A stretch of DNA of 64,000 nucleotides from the NCBI RefSeq assembly GCF_013836145.1, contig NZ_CP057483.1, positions 4,216,001-4,280,000 on the forward strand. The letters run 5' to 3'. How positions within the stretch are numbered: position 1 is the first letter of the stretch; the number at the start of each line of letters is the position of its first letter. A program made the translations under genes and the position numbers. The stretch comes from Citrobacter sp. RHB25-C09. Lineage in GTDB: Bacteria > Pseudomonadota > Gammaproteobacteria > Enterobacterales > Enterobacteriaceae. The notes beneath the pieces are model-generated. The model searched no databases. It worked only from the letters and a program-made list of their open reading frames with translations, and was not told the origin of the DNA. Below are positions 8,152-16,976 of the stretch, in pieces.

Positions 8152-8664
8152 TTAGTTACCACCCCGAAGCAGACGCATCATATCTTCCTGCTTCTCGTCT
8201 TCTTCCTCTTCTTCTTCGTCGTCATCGTAGGAGAGGCCCAGCTTCTGCATCAGCTCATCGATGCGGTCCAGTTTGGCATCAACCCATGACTGCTCTTCAG
8301 CACTCAGGGTTTCACCCGCTTCCAGACGTTCTAAAAGCGCATCCAGGCGCTCATCCGTTTCCAGTAAATCCAACTCAGCCTGCGGTGAAAGCATAGGTTT
8401 CTCACTCTTCGGTTTGTGCTGTTTGGTGACCTTTTCGGTCACGCCCAATGGAATGGGGGTTTTACTGCCAATGCGTGGATCTTTCTGCTTGCTCTGGTTT
8501 TTTGCACCTGTCGCCGCGTCACTACCCGTCGCACGGCTACCCGCCGCGTGACCACGGTGCTTTTTCTGACGCTTGCGGTCGCGAGCTTCCTGATTCAGAT
8601 CTTCGCGGGTTTTACGGCGCGCCTTTGCAGGACCTTTGCCGTGTGGTGTAGAAGTGGATTTCAT
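8152..8664 (-). CDS. yihI: Der GTPase-activating protein YihI
   Basis: YihI stimulates the GTPase of Der (EngA) and so modulates late 50S ribosome assembly. The 170-residue protein has a basic, disordered N-terminal half (KARRKTREDLNQEARDRKRQ) and a conserved core rich in Leu and Glu (SPQAELDLLETDERLDALLE). A very acidic tail of Asp/Glu repeats sits near residues 148-158. The composition is typical of the family. It lies downstream of the csrC terminator, with its own promoter presumably in 8665-8727, and may be the first gene of a yihI-small ORF-hemN unit. Confidence 0.95.
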   Translation of the reverse strand: MKSTSTPHGKGPAKARRKTREDLNQEARDRKRQKKHRGHAAGSRATGSDAATGAKNQSKQKDPRIGSKTPIPLGVTEKVTKQHKPKSEKPMLSPQAELDLLETDERLDALLERLEAGETLSAEEQSWVDAKLDRIDELMQKLGLSYDDDEEEEEEDEKQEDMMRLLRGGN

Positions 8665-8727
8665 AGTGATTCGTCTTTGGCTGTTTTATTCAGTATATAA
8701 TTGCGCCGGAATCTAGCAGAAATAAAG

Positions 8728-8968
8728 AAAAAAGGCGACAGATTGCTCTGTCGCCTTTTAACCTAACTCACAACCCTGAAAGGGTCCTACATTCCATGTC
8801 GGCTACCAACACACCCTGTTTTTCCTTCAGCCTGGAACGCTCCGTGTCTTTTCCATTTCCTTATACTAACGTCTCCGGACGTCTGTCATCCTGACAATCC
8901 TGTGTCTTCGCCTCCTGGCGCTCCTGACCCTCATCCTGAGTCGTATATCCTGTCAGCGTCCTCGCTAT
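8728..8968 (-). ncRNA. csrC: CsrC, CsrA-sequestering sRNA
   Basis: The minus strand from 8968 begins ATAGCGAGGACGCTGACAGG, close to E. coli CsrC, and carries about fourteen GGA motifs, the CsrA-binding signature, many in short stem-loops. It ends in the terminator GGCGACAGAGCAATCTGTCGCC followed by T6. A TAAAGT -10 lies just upstream. CsrC titrates CsrA, releasing its mRNA targets; in E. coli transcription depends on BarA/UvrY. The position between yihA and yihI matches E. coli. The 272 bp from 8969 to 9240 hold its control region and the yihA promoter (TATAAT at 9201) and no further gene. Confidence 0.93.
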
Positions 8969-9240
8969 GGGTGCTACTTTACTCTTTTGGGGGTAAGTAA
9001 CAAGCTACCCAGAGCACACTTCAGCTATTTTCAGAATATTACAAGAATATAATCAACTGATTTAGTTACATTAATTGATTAATGCCTCTGCAATTACTCC
9101 TAATTTTCGCATAAGAACGATCGGCAATGTCTTACAAAGCACAGGGTTTTCACTTACAGGATACCCATGCCGAAAAATCAGTCTTTTGCTGCTGTTCAGG
9201 TATAATCGCCGCAAAGCTTTGACTGACGGAGACGACCGCT

Positions 9241-9873
9241 TTGATTAACCTGAATTATCAACAGACGCACTTTGTGATGAGTGCGCCTGATATTCGCCAT
9301 TTACCTTCCGATACCGGAATTGAAGTGGCTTTTGCTGGCCGTTCAAACGCAGGCAAATCCAGCGCATTGAATACGCTGACTAACCAGAAAAGCCTGGCGC
9401 GTACCTCAAAAACGCCGGGCCGTACTCAGCTTATCAACCTGTTTGAAGTGGTTGACGGCAAGCGTCTGGTTGACCTGCCGGGCTATGGCTATGCCGAAGT
9501 ACCGGAAGAGATGAAGCGTAAATGGCAACGTGCCCTGGGTGAATATCTGGAAAAACGCCAGAGCCTTCAGGGTCTGGTTGTACTTATGGATATACGACAT
9601 CCGCTTAAAGATCTCGATCAGCAGATGGTGCAGTGGGCCGTGGAGAGCAATATTCAGGTGCTGGTACTGCTGACTAAAGCAGACAAGCTGGCGAGCGGTG
9701 CGCGTAAAGCACAGCTGAATATGGTTCGTGAAGCAGTGCTGGCCTTTAATGGCGACGTGCAGGTGGAGACGTTTTCATCCCTGAAGAAACAGGGCGTGGA
9801 CAAACTACGTCAGAAACTGGATAGCTGGTTTAGTGAGCTGGCGCCGGTGGAAGAGGAGCAGGACGGGGAGTGA
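9241..9873 (+). CDS. yihA: Ribosome biogenesis GTPase YihA (EngB/YsxC)
   Basis: Small essential GTPase needed for assembly of the large ribosomal subunit. G1 is GRSNAGKS (residues 33-40), followed by TPGRTQ (switch I), DLPGYGYA (G3) and TKAD (G4), the EngB pattern. Its 210 residues match E. coli. The start is TTG at 9241, as in E. coli, giving MINLNYQQTHF; the next ATG, at codon 13, would remove conserved sequence. Transcribed alone, towards Spot 42 and polA, with a REP pair after its stop. Confidence 0.96.
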   Translation: MINLNYQQTHFVMSAPDIRHLPSDTGIEVAFAGRSNAGKSSALNTLTNQKSLARTSKTPGRTQLINLFEVVDGKRLVDLPGYGYAEVPEEMKRKWQRALGEYLEKRQSLQGLVVLMDIRHPLKDLDQQMVQWAVESNIQVLVLLTKADKLASGARKAQLNMVREAVLAFNGDVQVETFSSLKKQGVDKLRQKLDSWFSELAPVEEEQDGE

Positions 9874-9888
9874 TCCCACCGTTAATCT

Positions 9889-9978
9889 GCCGGATGGCGG
9901 CGTAAACGCCTTATCCGGCCTACAGCAAGGTGCAGTCACGTAGGCCGGGCAAGCGAAGCACCGCCGGCAATGCCGGAT
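9889..9978. repeat. REP pair between yihA and spf
   Basis: Two REP units: GCCGGATGGCGGCG...TTATCCGGCCTAC and GTAGGCCGGGCAAGCG...GCCGGA. They fill the gap between the converging yihA and Spot 42 transcripts. Confidence 0.88.
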
Positions 9979-9991
9979 AAGTACCTACAAT

Positions 9992-10100
9992 AAAAAACGC
10001 CCCAGTCAGAAACTGACTGGGGCGGCTAAAATATTCAGCCAAATCCGATTACGTGAAGTAAAAGGTCTGAAAGATAGAACATCTTACCTCTGTACCCTAC
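9992..10100 (-). ncRNA. spf: Spot 42 sRNA
   Basis: The 109-nt sequence beginning GTAGGGTACAGAGGTAAG is almost identical to E. coli Spot 42. It ends in the terminator GCCCCAGTCAGTTTCTGACTGGGGC and T6; only the terminal loop differs. Spot 42 is an Hfq-dependent repressor of galK and many catabolic mRNAs, itself repressed by cAMP-CRP. It lies just downstream of polA, as in E. coli. Confidence 0.97.
10035..10082 (-). CDS. SpfP, 15-residue peptide within Spot 42
   Basis: AGAGGTAAG precedes an ATG whose frame reads MFYLSDLLLHVIGFG and stops at TGA. This equals the short protein SpfP reported from E. coli Spot 42, which makes that RNA dual-function. The reading frame and ribosome site are fully conserved here. 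Confidence 0.75.
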   Translation of the reverse strand: MFYLSDLLLHVIGFG

Positions 10101-10248
10101 GCGAATAACTTTACTCTTTTTTGAGCAGCACAGAAAGCCCTTTTTGTAATTTTTTTTCACTTGTTGCATAAGAAATTCCAATGCTCATCACAAAAAGCGT
10201 TCTCTTATGTTGCTTTATTACGGAAAAATCGCGTTATTCCATGTCCTC

Positions 10249-13035
10249 TTAGTGCGCCTGATCCCAGTTTTCACCGCTTCCGACTTCCACCAGCAGCGGC
10301 ACATCAATACGTGTACAATTTTCCATCAATTGATGAATCTTCTGCGATACGGCTTCAAGGTCATCTTTGTGCACTTCAAACACCAGTTCATCGTGCACCT
10401 GCATGATCATTCTCACGCGTGGCTGTTCGGTTTCCAGCCAGCCATCGACAGCGATCATCGCGCGTTTGATGATATCGGCTGCGGTCCCCTGCATCGGGGC
10501 GTTAATTGCTGCGCGCTCTGCTCCGGCGCGGCGTGCGCCATTGCTGGATTTGATATCCGGCAGGTAGAGACGACGGCCTTCCAGCGTTTCAACATAGCCT
10601 TGCTCTTTCGCCTGAGCGCGCGTGCGCTCCATATATTCCAGTACGCCAGGATAACGTTCGAAATACAAATCCATGTACTTCTGCGCTTCTTTGCGTGGAA
10701 TATTCAGCTGACGCGCCAGACCAAACGCGCTCATGCCGTAGATCAGACCAAAGTTGATTGCTTTCGCGCTACGGCGCTGTTCGTTAGTCACTGACTCTAA
10801 CGGCAGGCCAAACACTTCCGCCGCAGTGGCACGGTGAATATCTTTCCCTTCGGCAAAGGCAGTAAGCAACCCTTTATCCCGCGACAGGTGCGCCATGATG
10901 CGCAGTTCAATCTGGGAGTAGTCGGCAGAGACAATCACATAGTCTTTCGGTGGGATAAATGCCTGACGGATTCGACGCCCTTCCTCGTTACGCACCGGAA
11001 TATTTTGCAGGTTCGGATCGGTAGAAGATAAGCGCCCCGTCGCGGTGACAGCCTGGTGATACGACGTATGCACGCGCCCGGTTTTCGGGTTAATCATCAG
11101 CGGTAGCTTGTCGGTATAGGTCGATTTCAGCTTCGCAAGACCACGATATTCCAGAATCACTTTCGGTAGCGGGTAATCCAGCGCCAGCTCTTCCAGCACT
11201 TCTTCTGATGTTGACGGCGCACCGCCTGGGGTTTTCTTCAGCGGCTTAATGCCCTGTTTTTCGAACAAAATCGTTTGCAGCTGCTTGGTCGAAGAGAGAT
11301 TAAACGCTTCTCCCGCGATATCATGGGCTTTCTTTTCCAGCTCCGCCAGGCGCAGGGTGATCTCTTCAGAATGTTTGTGCAGCACGGCAGGGTCAATCTT
11401 CACACCGTTACGCTCTACGCGTGAAAGCACAGGCACCAACGGCATTTCGATGTTTTCGAAGACATTCAACGGCCCTTTATGCTGTTGTAACTCTGGCCAC
11501 ATTTTCAGATGCAGTTGCAGCGTCACGTCAGCATCTTCGGCGGCGTATCGTCCGGCTTCTTCAAGTGCGATCTGATTAAACGTCAGTTGGTTTTTGCCCT
11601 TGCCCGCGATCTGTTCAAACGTGATGGTCGTGTGCTTGAGCCAGCGGTCAGACAGGCTGTCCATATCGTGACGACCGGCAACGCTGTTTAAAATGTAGGA
11701 TTCAAGCATGGTATCAAAGGCGATACCGCGCAGTTCGATATCGTAATTAGCCAGGATACCGCGATCGTACTTCAGGTTTTGACCAACTTTGCGAATGTTT
11801 TCATCTTCCAGCAGTGGCTTGAGCATTTCCAGCGCACGGTCGCGGGAGATTTGATCCGGCGCATCAAGATAGTCATGCGCAACCGGTACATACGCGGCGA
11901 CACCCGGTTCAATGGCGAAAGAAAGCCCAACCAGATTGGCGGAAATGTTATCCAGACTGTCGGTTTCGGTATCGAAAGCGATGACTGGCGCTTTTTTCAG
12001 CTTCGATATCCATGTTTCCAGCGTCGCTTCATCAAGGATGGTCACATAATTTTCATGTGAAAGCGCGACTGCAGGCTCTTCCGGCGTCTCATCAATAACA
12101 ATGGTTTCCTGCGGTTTGGCCGCAGGCTTCGCGCCCTTCGCCTGTAGCCATTTTCCAGCCTCAACGTCCGCAGTCCAGCGCTTAAACTCATACTTTTTAA
12201 ACAGGCCAACCAGCTCATCGGCCAATGGCTGTTGGACTTCCAGTTGTTCACAGGTGAGCTCCAGCTCAACGTCAGTTTTGATCGTCGCCAGCTTATACGA
12301 GAGGTAAGCGACCTCTTTGTTTTGCTCGAGTTTGCCTGCCATGGTTTTTGCACCACGGAAGGTCAGCCCGGCAATTTTCTCTGATTCGGCATAAAGGGTA
12401 TCCAGGCCACCCAGCCCCTGGAGCAGCGCCTGAGCGGTCTTTTCTCCAACGCCCGGAACGCCCGGAATGTTATCGGAGGAATCACCCATCAGCGCCAGGA
12501 AGTCGATGATCAGCTCAGGCGGTACGCCATATTTATTCACTACCTCATCCGGACCAAGGATCGTGTTGGTCATGGTGTTGATGAGTGTAATATTTGGCGT
12601 CACCAGTTGGGCCATGTCTTTATCGCCCGTACTGATTAGCACCGGACGACCTACTTTTTCTGCTTCGCGCGCTAGGGTACCGATGACATCGTCTGCTTCT
12701 ACGCCAGATACGGCCAGTAACGGTAACCCCATCGCTTTGACCATCGCATGCAGGGGCTCTATTTGCGCGCGGAGATCGTCAGGCATGGGTGGACGATGTG
12801 ATTTGTAATGTTCGAATAATTCATCACGGAAGGTCTTACCCTTGGCGTCAAAGACCACAGCGGCATGTGTTGGCTGATACTGCATGATCAGGCTGCGCAG
12901 CATGTTAAGGACGCCATACATCGCGCCTGTGGGTTCGCCTGCACTGTTAGTCAGCGGAGGAAACGCATGGTATGCGCGATAGAGATATGAAGAGCCATCT
13001 ACAAGGATAAGTGGGTTTTCTGGGATCTGAACCAT
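10249..13035 (-). CDS. polA: DNA polymerase I
   Basis: Replaces RNA primers and fills repair gaps. All 928 residues are present. An N-terminal FEN-type 5'-3' exonuclease (about 1-290, LVDGSSYLYRAYHA at the start) leads. The 3'-5' proofreading domain follows with its FDTETDSLDN metal site. The polymerase domain has motif A DYSQIELRIMAHLS, the O-helix RRSAKAINFGLIYG and motif C VHDELVFEV. It is monocistronic and followed by Spot 42. The upstream region to yihG holds two DnaA boxes. Confidence 0.99.
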   Translation of the reverse strand: MVQIPENPLILVDGSSYLYRAYHAFPPLTNSAGEPTGAMYGVLNMLRSLIMQYQPTHAAVVFDAKGKTFRDELFEHYKSHRPPMPDDLRAQIEPLHAMVKAMGLPLLAVSGVEADDVIGTLAREAEKVGRPVLISTGDKDMAQLVTPNITLINTMTNTILGPDEVVNKYGVPPELIIDFLALMGDSSDNIPGVPGVGEKTAQALLQGLGGLDTLYAESEKIAGLTFRGAKTMAGKLEQNKEVAYLSYKLATIKTDVELELTCEQLEVQQPLADELVGLFKKYEFKRWTADVEAGKWLQAKGAKPAAKPQETIVIDETPEEPAVALSHENYVTILDEATLETWISKLKKAPVIAFDTETDSLDNISANLVGLSFAIEPGVAAYVPVAHDYLDAPDQISRDRALEMLKPLLEDENIRKVGQNLKYDRGILANYDIELRGIAFDTMLESYILNSVAGRHDMDSLSDRWLKHTTITFEQIAGKGKNQLTFNQIALEEAGRYAAEDADVTLQLHLKMWPELQQHKGPLNVFENIEMPLVPVLSRVERNGVKIDPAVLHKHSEEITLRLAELEKKAHDIAGEAFNLSSTKQLQTILFEKQGIKPLKKTPGGAPSTSEEVLEELALDYPLPKVILEYRGLAKLKSTYTDKLPLMINPKTGRVHTSYHQAVTATGRLSSTDPNLQNIPVRNEEGRRIRQAFIPPKDYVIVSADYSQIELRIMAHLSRDKGLLTAFAEGKDIHRATAAEVFGLPLESVTNEQRRSAKAINFGLIYGMSAFGLARQLNIPRKEAQKYMDLYFERYPGVLEYMERTRAQAKEQGYVETLEGRRLYLPDIKSSNGARRAGAERAAINAPMQGTAADIIKRAMIAVDGWLETEQPRVRMIMQVHDELVFEVHKDDLEAVSQKIHQLMENCTRIDVPLLVEVGSGENWDQAH

Positions 13036-13158
13036 AATGTCCGTGCCTGTTTATCAGATTATGGGTAAAGGATGCCACAGACAGACTGAAAACATGAGTA
13101 TTTCGCCCCTTTTGTCGTAAATCTTTTACAGTTCTTCAGCCTGCGCGTTGCAAACATC

Positions 13159-13167
13159 TGTGGATAA
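13159..13167 (-). promoter_or_regulatory. Perfect DnaA box upstream of polA
   Basis: TTATCCACA on the minus strand, 124 bp ahead of the polA start, equals the strong DnaA box. DnaA has been reported to stimulate polA expression in E. coli. Confidence 0.7.
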
Positions 13168-13192
13168 CTTTGTGTGTAAATAATTTAATTCG

Positions 13193-13248
13193 ATTTAATT
13201 TCAAATTAATGCTTTACCTATCATTTGATTTTTCATTTAATTTCAAAT
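13193..13248. repeat. A+T-rich tract with 14-bp direct repeats, polA-yihG gap
   Basis: ATTTAATTTCAAAT occurs exactly at 13193-13206 and 13235-13248, 42 bp apart (four helical turns). The surrounding 13175-13265 is almost wholly A/T. No gene lies in 13036-13400; it holds this tract, the two DnaA boxes and the divergent polA and yihG promoters. Confidence 0.7.
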
Positions 13249-13299
13249 GGTTAAATTAATCATCGCTTAATTTCCATTTCATCTTCCTGAAATATTGAA

Positions 13300-13308
13300 T
13301 GTGGATAG
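13300..13308 (-). promoter_or_regulatory. Second DnaA box (8 of 9) upstream of polA
   Basis: CTATCCACA on the minus strand differs from the consensus only at the first base. It lies on the far side of the A+T-rich repeats from the perfect box. Confidence 0.5.
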
Positions 13309-13400
13309 AAAAGGCGAATTTTTCTCTATTGCCAAGAACCGTCATTTGAGTCATTTTCTGATAAAATCAGCCCCCTTTGCGCAGCGTTCGCGTTCTGTTT

Positions 13401-14336
13401 ATGGCTAACCCTTTGAATAGTTTATTTTTGACGAGATTATTCGCGTCAGTGACCCTTTTACTGAGCATTATCATGACCATTCTGGTCACGATTTTTTGCT
13501 CAGTACCGATCATTCTTGCAGGCGTCGTTAAGCTCCTGCTGCCAATTCCTTTTGTCTGGCGCAAGGTTTCTTTGTTTTGTAATTTTATGATGTATTGCTG
13601 GTGCGTGGGGCTGGCGCTTTTGCTGCATCTCAATCCACATTTGAAATGGGATGTAGAAGGTCTTGAGGGGTTAAGCAAAAAAAACTGGTATCTGCTCGTT
13701 TGTAATCATCGCAGCTGGGCCGACATTGTTGTGCTTTGCGTTCTTTTTCGAAAGCATATTCCCATGAACAAATACTTCCTTAAGCAGCAACTGGCATGGG
13801 TACCGTTTATCGGCCTCGCCTGTTGGGCTCTGGATATGCCGTTTATGAAGCGTTATTCACGAGCTTATCTTTTGCGCCACCCGGAACGCCGCGGTAAGGA
13901 TATTGAGACAACTCGCCGTTCCTGCGAAAAATTCCGTGTGCATCCGACAACCATCGTTAATTTCGTCGAAGGCTCACGCTTTACCACAGAGAAACATCAG
14001 CAAACCCATTCGCCGTTTAAACATTTGTTGCCGCCAAAAGCGGCTGGCATTGCAATGGCATTGAATGTTTTAGGATCGCAATTTGATAAGTTACTCAACG
14101 TAACCCTCTGTTATCCTGAAAATGATCGCACACCTTTCTTCGATATGCTGAGCGGAAAACTGACGCGCATTGTCGTACGGGTAGATATGCAGCCCATTAG
14201 CGACGAGCTTCACGGCGATTACATTAACGATAAAGAGTTTAAACGGCGCTTCCAGCTTTGGTTGAATACGCTCTGGGGCGAGAAAGACATACTAATTGAA
14301 GAGATTAAAACCGAACATCAAAACGCCGGTCAGTGA
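13401..14336 (+). CDS. yihG: Inner-membrane acyltransferase YihG
   Basis: PlsC-family 1-acylglycerol-3-phosphate acyltransferase that esterifies lysophosphatidic acid in the inner membrane; E. coli YihG has a side role in fatty-acid composition and motility. The N-terminus has one or two membrane helices (LFASVTLLLSIIMTILVTIF). The catalytic NHRSWAD gives the HX4D motif and NFVEGSR the substrate-binding EGxR motif. The ATG at 13401 gives 311 residues, close to E. coli; an ATG-less extension to 13377 is not supported. The stop codon lies inside a terminator shared with dsbA. Confidence 0.95.
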   Translation: MANPLNSLFLTRLFASVTLLLSIIMTILVTIFCSVPIILAGVVKLLLPIPFVWRKVSLFCNFMMYCWCVGLALLLHLNPHLKWDVEGLEGLSKKNWYLLVCNHRSWADIVVLCVLFRKHIPMNKYFLKQQLAWVPFIGLACWALDMPFMKRYSRAYLLRHPERRGKDIETTRRSCEKFRVHPTTIVNFVEGSRFTTEKHQQTHSPFKHLLPPKAAGIAMALNVLGSQFDKLLNVTLCYPENDRTPFFDMLSGKLTRIVVRVDMQPISDELHGDYINDKEFKRRFQLWLNTLWGEKDILIEEIKTEHQNAGQ

Positions 14337-14346
14337 CCGGCGTTTT
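14320..14346. terminator. Bidirectional terminator shared by yihG and dsbA
   Basis: Perfect inverted repeat AAAACGCCGGTCA/TGACCGGCGTTTT, 13 bp per arm with one base between (the real loop will be larger). T-rich flanks occur on both strands. The yihG TGA is within it, and the dsbA stop is six bases away. Confidence 0.9.
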
Positions 14347-14351
14347 CGTTT

Positions 14352-14975
14352 TTATTTCTTACCTACCAGGTATTTCACTGTATCGGCATACTGCTGAACA
14401 AAGATATCCGTGCTGCTGGTATCCATGCCCTGAGGATTGATCTGGTATTTGCCATTAACAAACATCGCCGGAACGCCCTGCAACTGCAGATCCGCAGCGG
14501 CTTTTTCCTGCTGTGCTACCAGGGATTTCACCACGAAGCTGTTCCATGCTGCATCGTATTCTTCACCCTTGATACCCGCGTCAACGAAGACTTTACGAAT
14601 ATCTGCAACGGTCTGTACCGTCTGGTTTTTCTGCACTGCCTCAAACATAGGCACGGTTACTTTATCTTCAACACCCAGTGCCATTGCGACAGCCCACGCC
14701 TGAGTCATATCCTTACCCAGTGGGCCCAGGAACTCAACGTGGTATTTAGTCATTTTTACGCCTTCCGGCAGTTTTTTCTTCACGTTATCAGAAACATGAA
14801 GCACATCTTCAAACTGGTAACAGTGTGGGCAATAGAAAGAGAAGAACTCCAGCACCTGCGGTTCACCGGCAATAGGCTTTTCCAGCGTGGTATACTGCTT
14901 ACCATCCTGGAACTGCGCTGCCGATGCGCTAAAAGCTAAAACCATACCAGCCAGCGCCAGCCAAATCTTTTTCAT
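14352..14975 (-). CDS. dsbA: Periplasmic disulfide oxidoreductase DsbA
   Basis: Introduces disulfides into exported proteins and is re-oxidised by DsbB. Signal peptide MKKIWLALAGMVLAFSASA, cleaved before AQF. The thioredoxin fold carries the active site CPHC in FFSFYCPHCYQF and the cis-proline loop GVPAMFVNG. The ATG at 14975 has GGAGAT seven bases ahead; a GTG two codons earlier overlaps that site. The product is 207 residues, one fewer than E. coli: the loop before LGKD reads EFLGP instead of the K-12 NFMGGD. Co-transcribed with srkA 14 bp upstream, as in E. coli where Cpx controls the pair. Confidence 0.97.
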   Translation of the reverse strand: MKKIWLALAGMVLAFSASAAQFQDGKQYTTLEKPIAGEPQVLEFFSFYCPHCYQFEDVLHVSDNVKKKLPEGVKMTKYHVEFLGPLGKDMTQAWAVAMALGVEDKVTVPMFEAVQKNQTVQTVADIRKVFVDAGIKGEEYDAAWNSFVVKSLVAQQEKAAADLQLQGVPAMFVNGKYQINPQGMDTSSTDIFVQQYADTVKYLVGKK

Positions 14976-14989
14976 GTTCACATCTCCGA

Positions 14990-15976
14990 TTAATACATAG
15001 GTGTCAGTTGTAACGGGGGTTCCTGCAGAATTTTTGCCTGCTCAATAAATGTTGCGGTCTGGCGATGCCAGTAATCTTCTCCGGTCAGCCACGGGAAGTT
15101 TTTGGGAAACGCGGGATCGTCCCAACGACGGATCAGCCAGGCTAGATAATAAACCAAACGCATGGCACGTAAAGGTTCAATCAGTCCGATTTCATCCGTA
15201 TTAAATTCATTAACTTCTTCATACGCTTCAATAATCGTTTCAAGCTGCATACGGCGCTCCGCTTTGTCTCCATTAAGAAGCATCCACAGATCCTGAATTG
15301 CAGGGCCATTGCGTGAATCATCTAAGTCGACAAACAGCGGGCCATCACGCCAGAGAATATTTCCAGCATGGCAGTCGCCGTGCAGACGAAGCATATCAAA
15401 TTTGGTATGCCATTTATCCGTCACTGCCGCGATCAGGGCATCTGTCGCTTTCAGAAAGGCAACTTTCTGCCCTGACGGAATGAGTTTAGCGTTCTCAAAT
15501 AACTTCCGCGGTTCAATAAGATATTCATCCAGCCCTATGGTTGGCCGGTATGAAAAGAGGTGTTCACGCCCTTTAAGGTGTATACGCCCCAGATAGCGGC
15601 CTACCGCTTCCATTTGGTCTATGTTGTCAGACTCAAACTGTCTGCCCCCTACGCTTGGGAAAATGGCGTAGTGGAACCCCTGATGCGCCAGCAATGTTTG
15701 TCCGTTGAAAGCTAAAGGGGCAGCAACCGGGACCTCATTTTCAAGCAATTCAATGGCAAACTGATGTTCTTCCAGTATTTGATCAACAGACCAACGTTCA
15801 GGGCGGTAGAATTTGACGACAAAACGCTGACGGTCTTCGTCCTGGAATTGATAGACACGGTTTTCATAGCTATTAAGCGGGGTAAGACCGGAATCCACCC
15901 GGATCCCCTGCTCAAACAGCGCATCCATGATGGTATCCGGGTGTAGTGTCTGGAAAGTAAAAGCGTTGTCGTTCAT
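14990..15976 (-). CDS. srkA: Stress response kinase A (YihE/RdoA)
   Basis: Ser/Thr protein kinase of the aminoglycoside-phosphotransferase fold; in E. coli it protects cells against envelope and antibiotic stress and antagonises MazEF-linked death. All 328 residues are present. RFVVKFYRPERW holds the ATP-binding lysine, LHGDCHAGNILW the catalytic aspartate loop and FVDLDDS the metal-binding aspartate. First gene of srkA-dsbA. Confidence 0.95.
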   Translation of the reverse strand: MNDNAFTFQTLHPDTIMDALFEQGIRVDSGLTPLNSYENRVYQFQDEDRQRFVVKFYRPERWSVDQILEEHQFAIELLENEVPVAAPLAFNGQTLLAHQGFHYAIFPSVGGRQFESDNIDQMEAVGRYLGRIHLKGREHLFSYRPTIGLDEYLIEPRKLFENAKLIPSGQKVAFLKATDALIAAVTDKWHTKFDMLRLHGDCHAGNILWRDGPLFVDLDDSRNGPAIQDLWMLLNGDKAERRMQLETIIEAYEEVNEFNTDEIGLIEPLRAMRLVYYLAWLIRRWDDPAFPKNFPWLTGEDYWHRQTATFIEQAKILQEPPLQLTPMY

Positions 15977-16052
15977 CCCATCATCCGGAAATTACTACGA
16001 ATAATTCAGGATATCACTTCACGACGCATTCGGTGACGCCTCTTACAAGCTT

Positions 16053-16322
16053 TTACTCTTTAATTACGCCACGTGCCCGAAGCAGTGCCGTTTTAAAATC
16101 TTCTTCGTAGTCTTTCTGAATACCGGGAATAACGGCATCTTTCGCGGAGTCGCGCATTTTCAGGTGGTAGATCAGAATGTCATCACTTAATTCCGTCAGT
16201 TCGCCGTCAAAACCTGACTCTTTCGCCAGTTTCTGCAAAAATTGCATCAGGTTAAGTTCTGGCTCTTTTTGCCAGGCTGGCTGGAGGAGTTCGATAACTT
16301 CATTCAGGCGTTTACATTTCAT
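16053..16322 (-). CDS. yihD: DUF1040 protein YihD
   Basis: Small conserved enterobacterial protein of 89 residues with no established role. The sequence MKCKRLNEVIELLQPAWQ at the start and RARGVIKE at the end match E. coli YihD. It looks helical and soluble, with no signal or membrane segment. The start at 16322 has AGGAGC six bases ahead; an extension to 16352 lacks an ATG and a ribosome site. Divergent from mobA. Confidence 0.93.
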   Translation of the reverse strand: MKCKRLNEVIELLQPAWQKEPELNLMQFLQKLAKESGFDGELTELSDDILIYHLKMRDSAKDAVIPGIQKDYEEDFKTALLRARGVIKE

Positions 16323-16391
16323 GGTAGTGCTCCTTACTCTTGAGACAGACACGTTAGCAGGGTCAATCCCACAATAAAAGAGGCGATATCA

Positions 16392-16976
16392 GTGAATCAG
16401 GATAGTGCAATTACAGGGGTTGTGCTGGCTGGCGGTAAGGCCAGGCGAATGGGCGGCATTGATAAGGGACTGCTTGAGTTAAATGGGAAACCGCTGTGGA
16501 AACATGTCGCTGACACGCTTTTGTCGCAGCTCGATAACGTCATTGTGAATGCGAATCGCCACCAGGAAATGTATCGGGCGGGTGGGCTGAAAGTGATCCC
16601 GGATCTTATGGAAGATTTTCCCGGCCCGCTTGCGGGTATGCTTTCCGTTTTTCAACAGGAAGAAGGCGACTGGTTTTTGTTTTGCCCCTGCGATACGCCT
16701 TACATTCCCCCGACGCTTGCCGCACGATTAGCCGCCGAGCGTCAACAGGCGCATGTGGTATGGGTGCACGACGGAGAGCGAGACCACCCGACAATTGCGT
16801 TGGTTAACCGGTCGGTTCAGCCGCTGTTGCAGGATTATTTGCAGTCCGGCGAGCGTCGGGTAATGGTTTTTATGACTCTCGCCGGGGGGCATGCGGTTGA
16901 TTTCAGCGATTGCAAAGAAGCGTTTGTGAATGTGAATACTCTTGAGGAACTCGATAAATGGCAGCAGACACGCTGA
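16392..16976 (+). CDS. mobA: Molybdenum cofactor guanylyltransferase MobA
   Basis: Transfers GMP from GTP to Mo-molybdopterin to form the bis-MGD cofactor of enzymes such as nitrate reductase and DMSO reductase. The nucleotide loop LAGGKARRMGGIDKGL lies at the N-terminus, and PGPLAGMLS and FCPCDTPYIP follow, all typical of the family. Length 194 residues equals E. coli. The sequence is more diverged than its neighbours, which is normal for mob genes. Overlaps mobB by 19 bp. Confidence 0.96.
   Translation: MNQDSAITGVVLAGGKARRMGGIDKGLLELNGKPLWKHVADTLLSQLDNVIVNANRHQEMYRAGGLKVIPDLMEDFPGPLAGMLSVFQQEEGDWFLFCPCDTPYIPPTLAARLAAERQQAHVVWVHDGERDHPTIALVNRSVQPLLQDYLQSGERRVMVFMTLAGGHAVDFSDCKEAFVNVNTLEELDKWQQTR

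Noticed and set aside
14740..14760. The altered DsbA loop (EFLGP in place of NFMGGD) as a frameshift
   Set aside because: The frame is kept on both sides, all catalytic and structural motifs are intact, and the net change is one residue; it is normal divergence.
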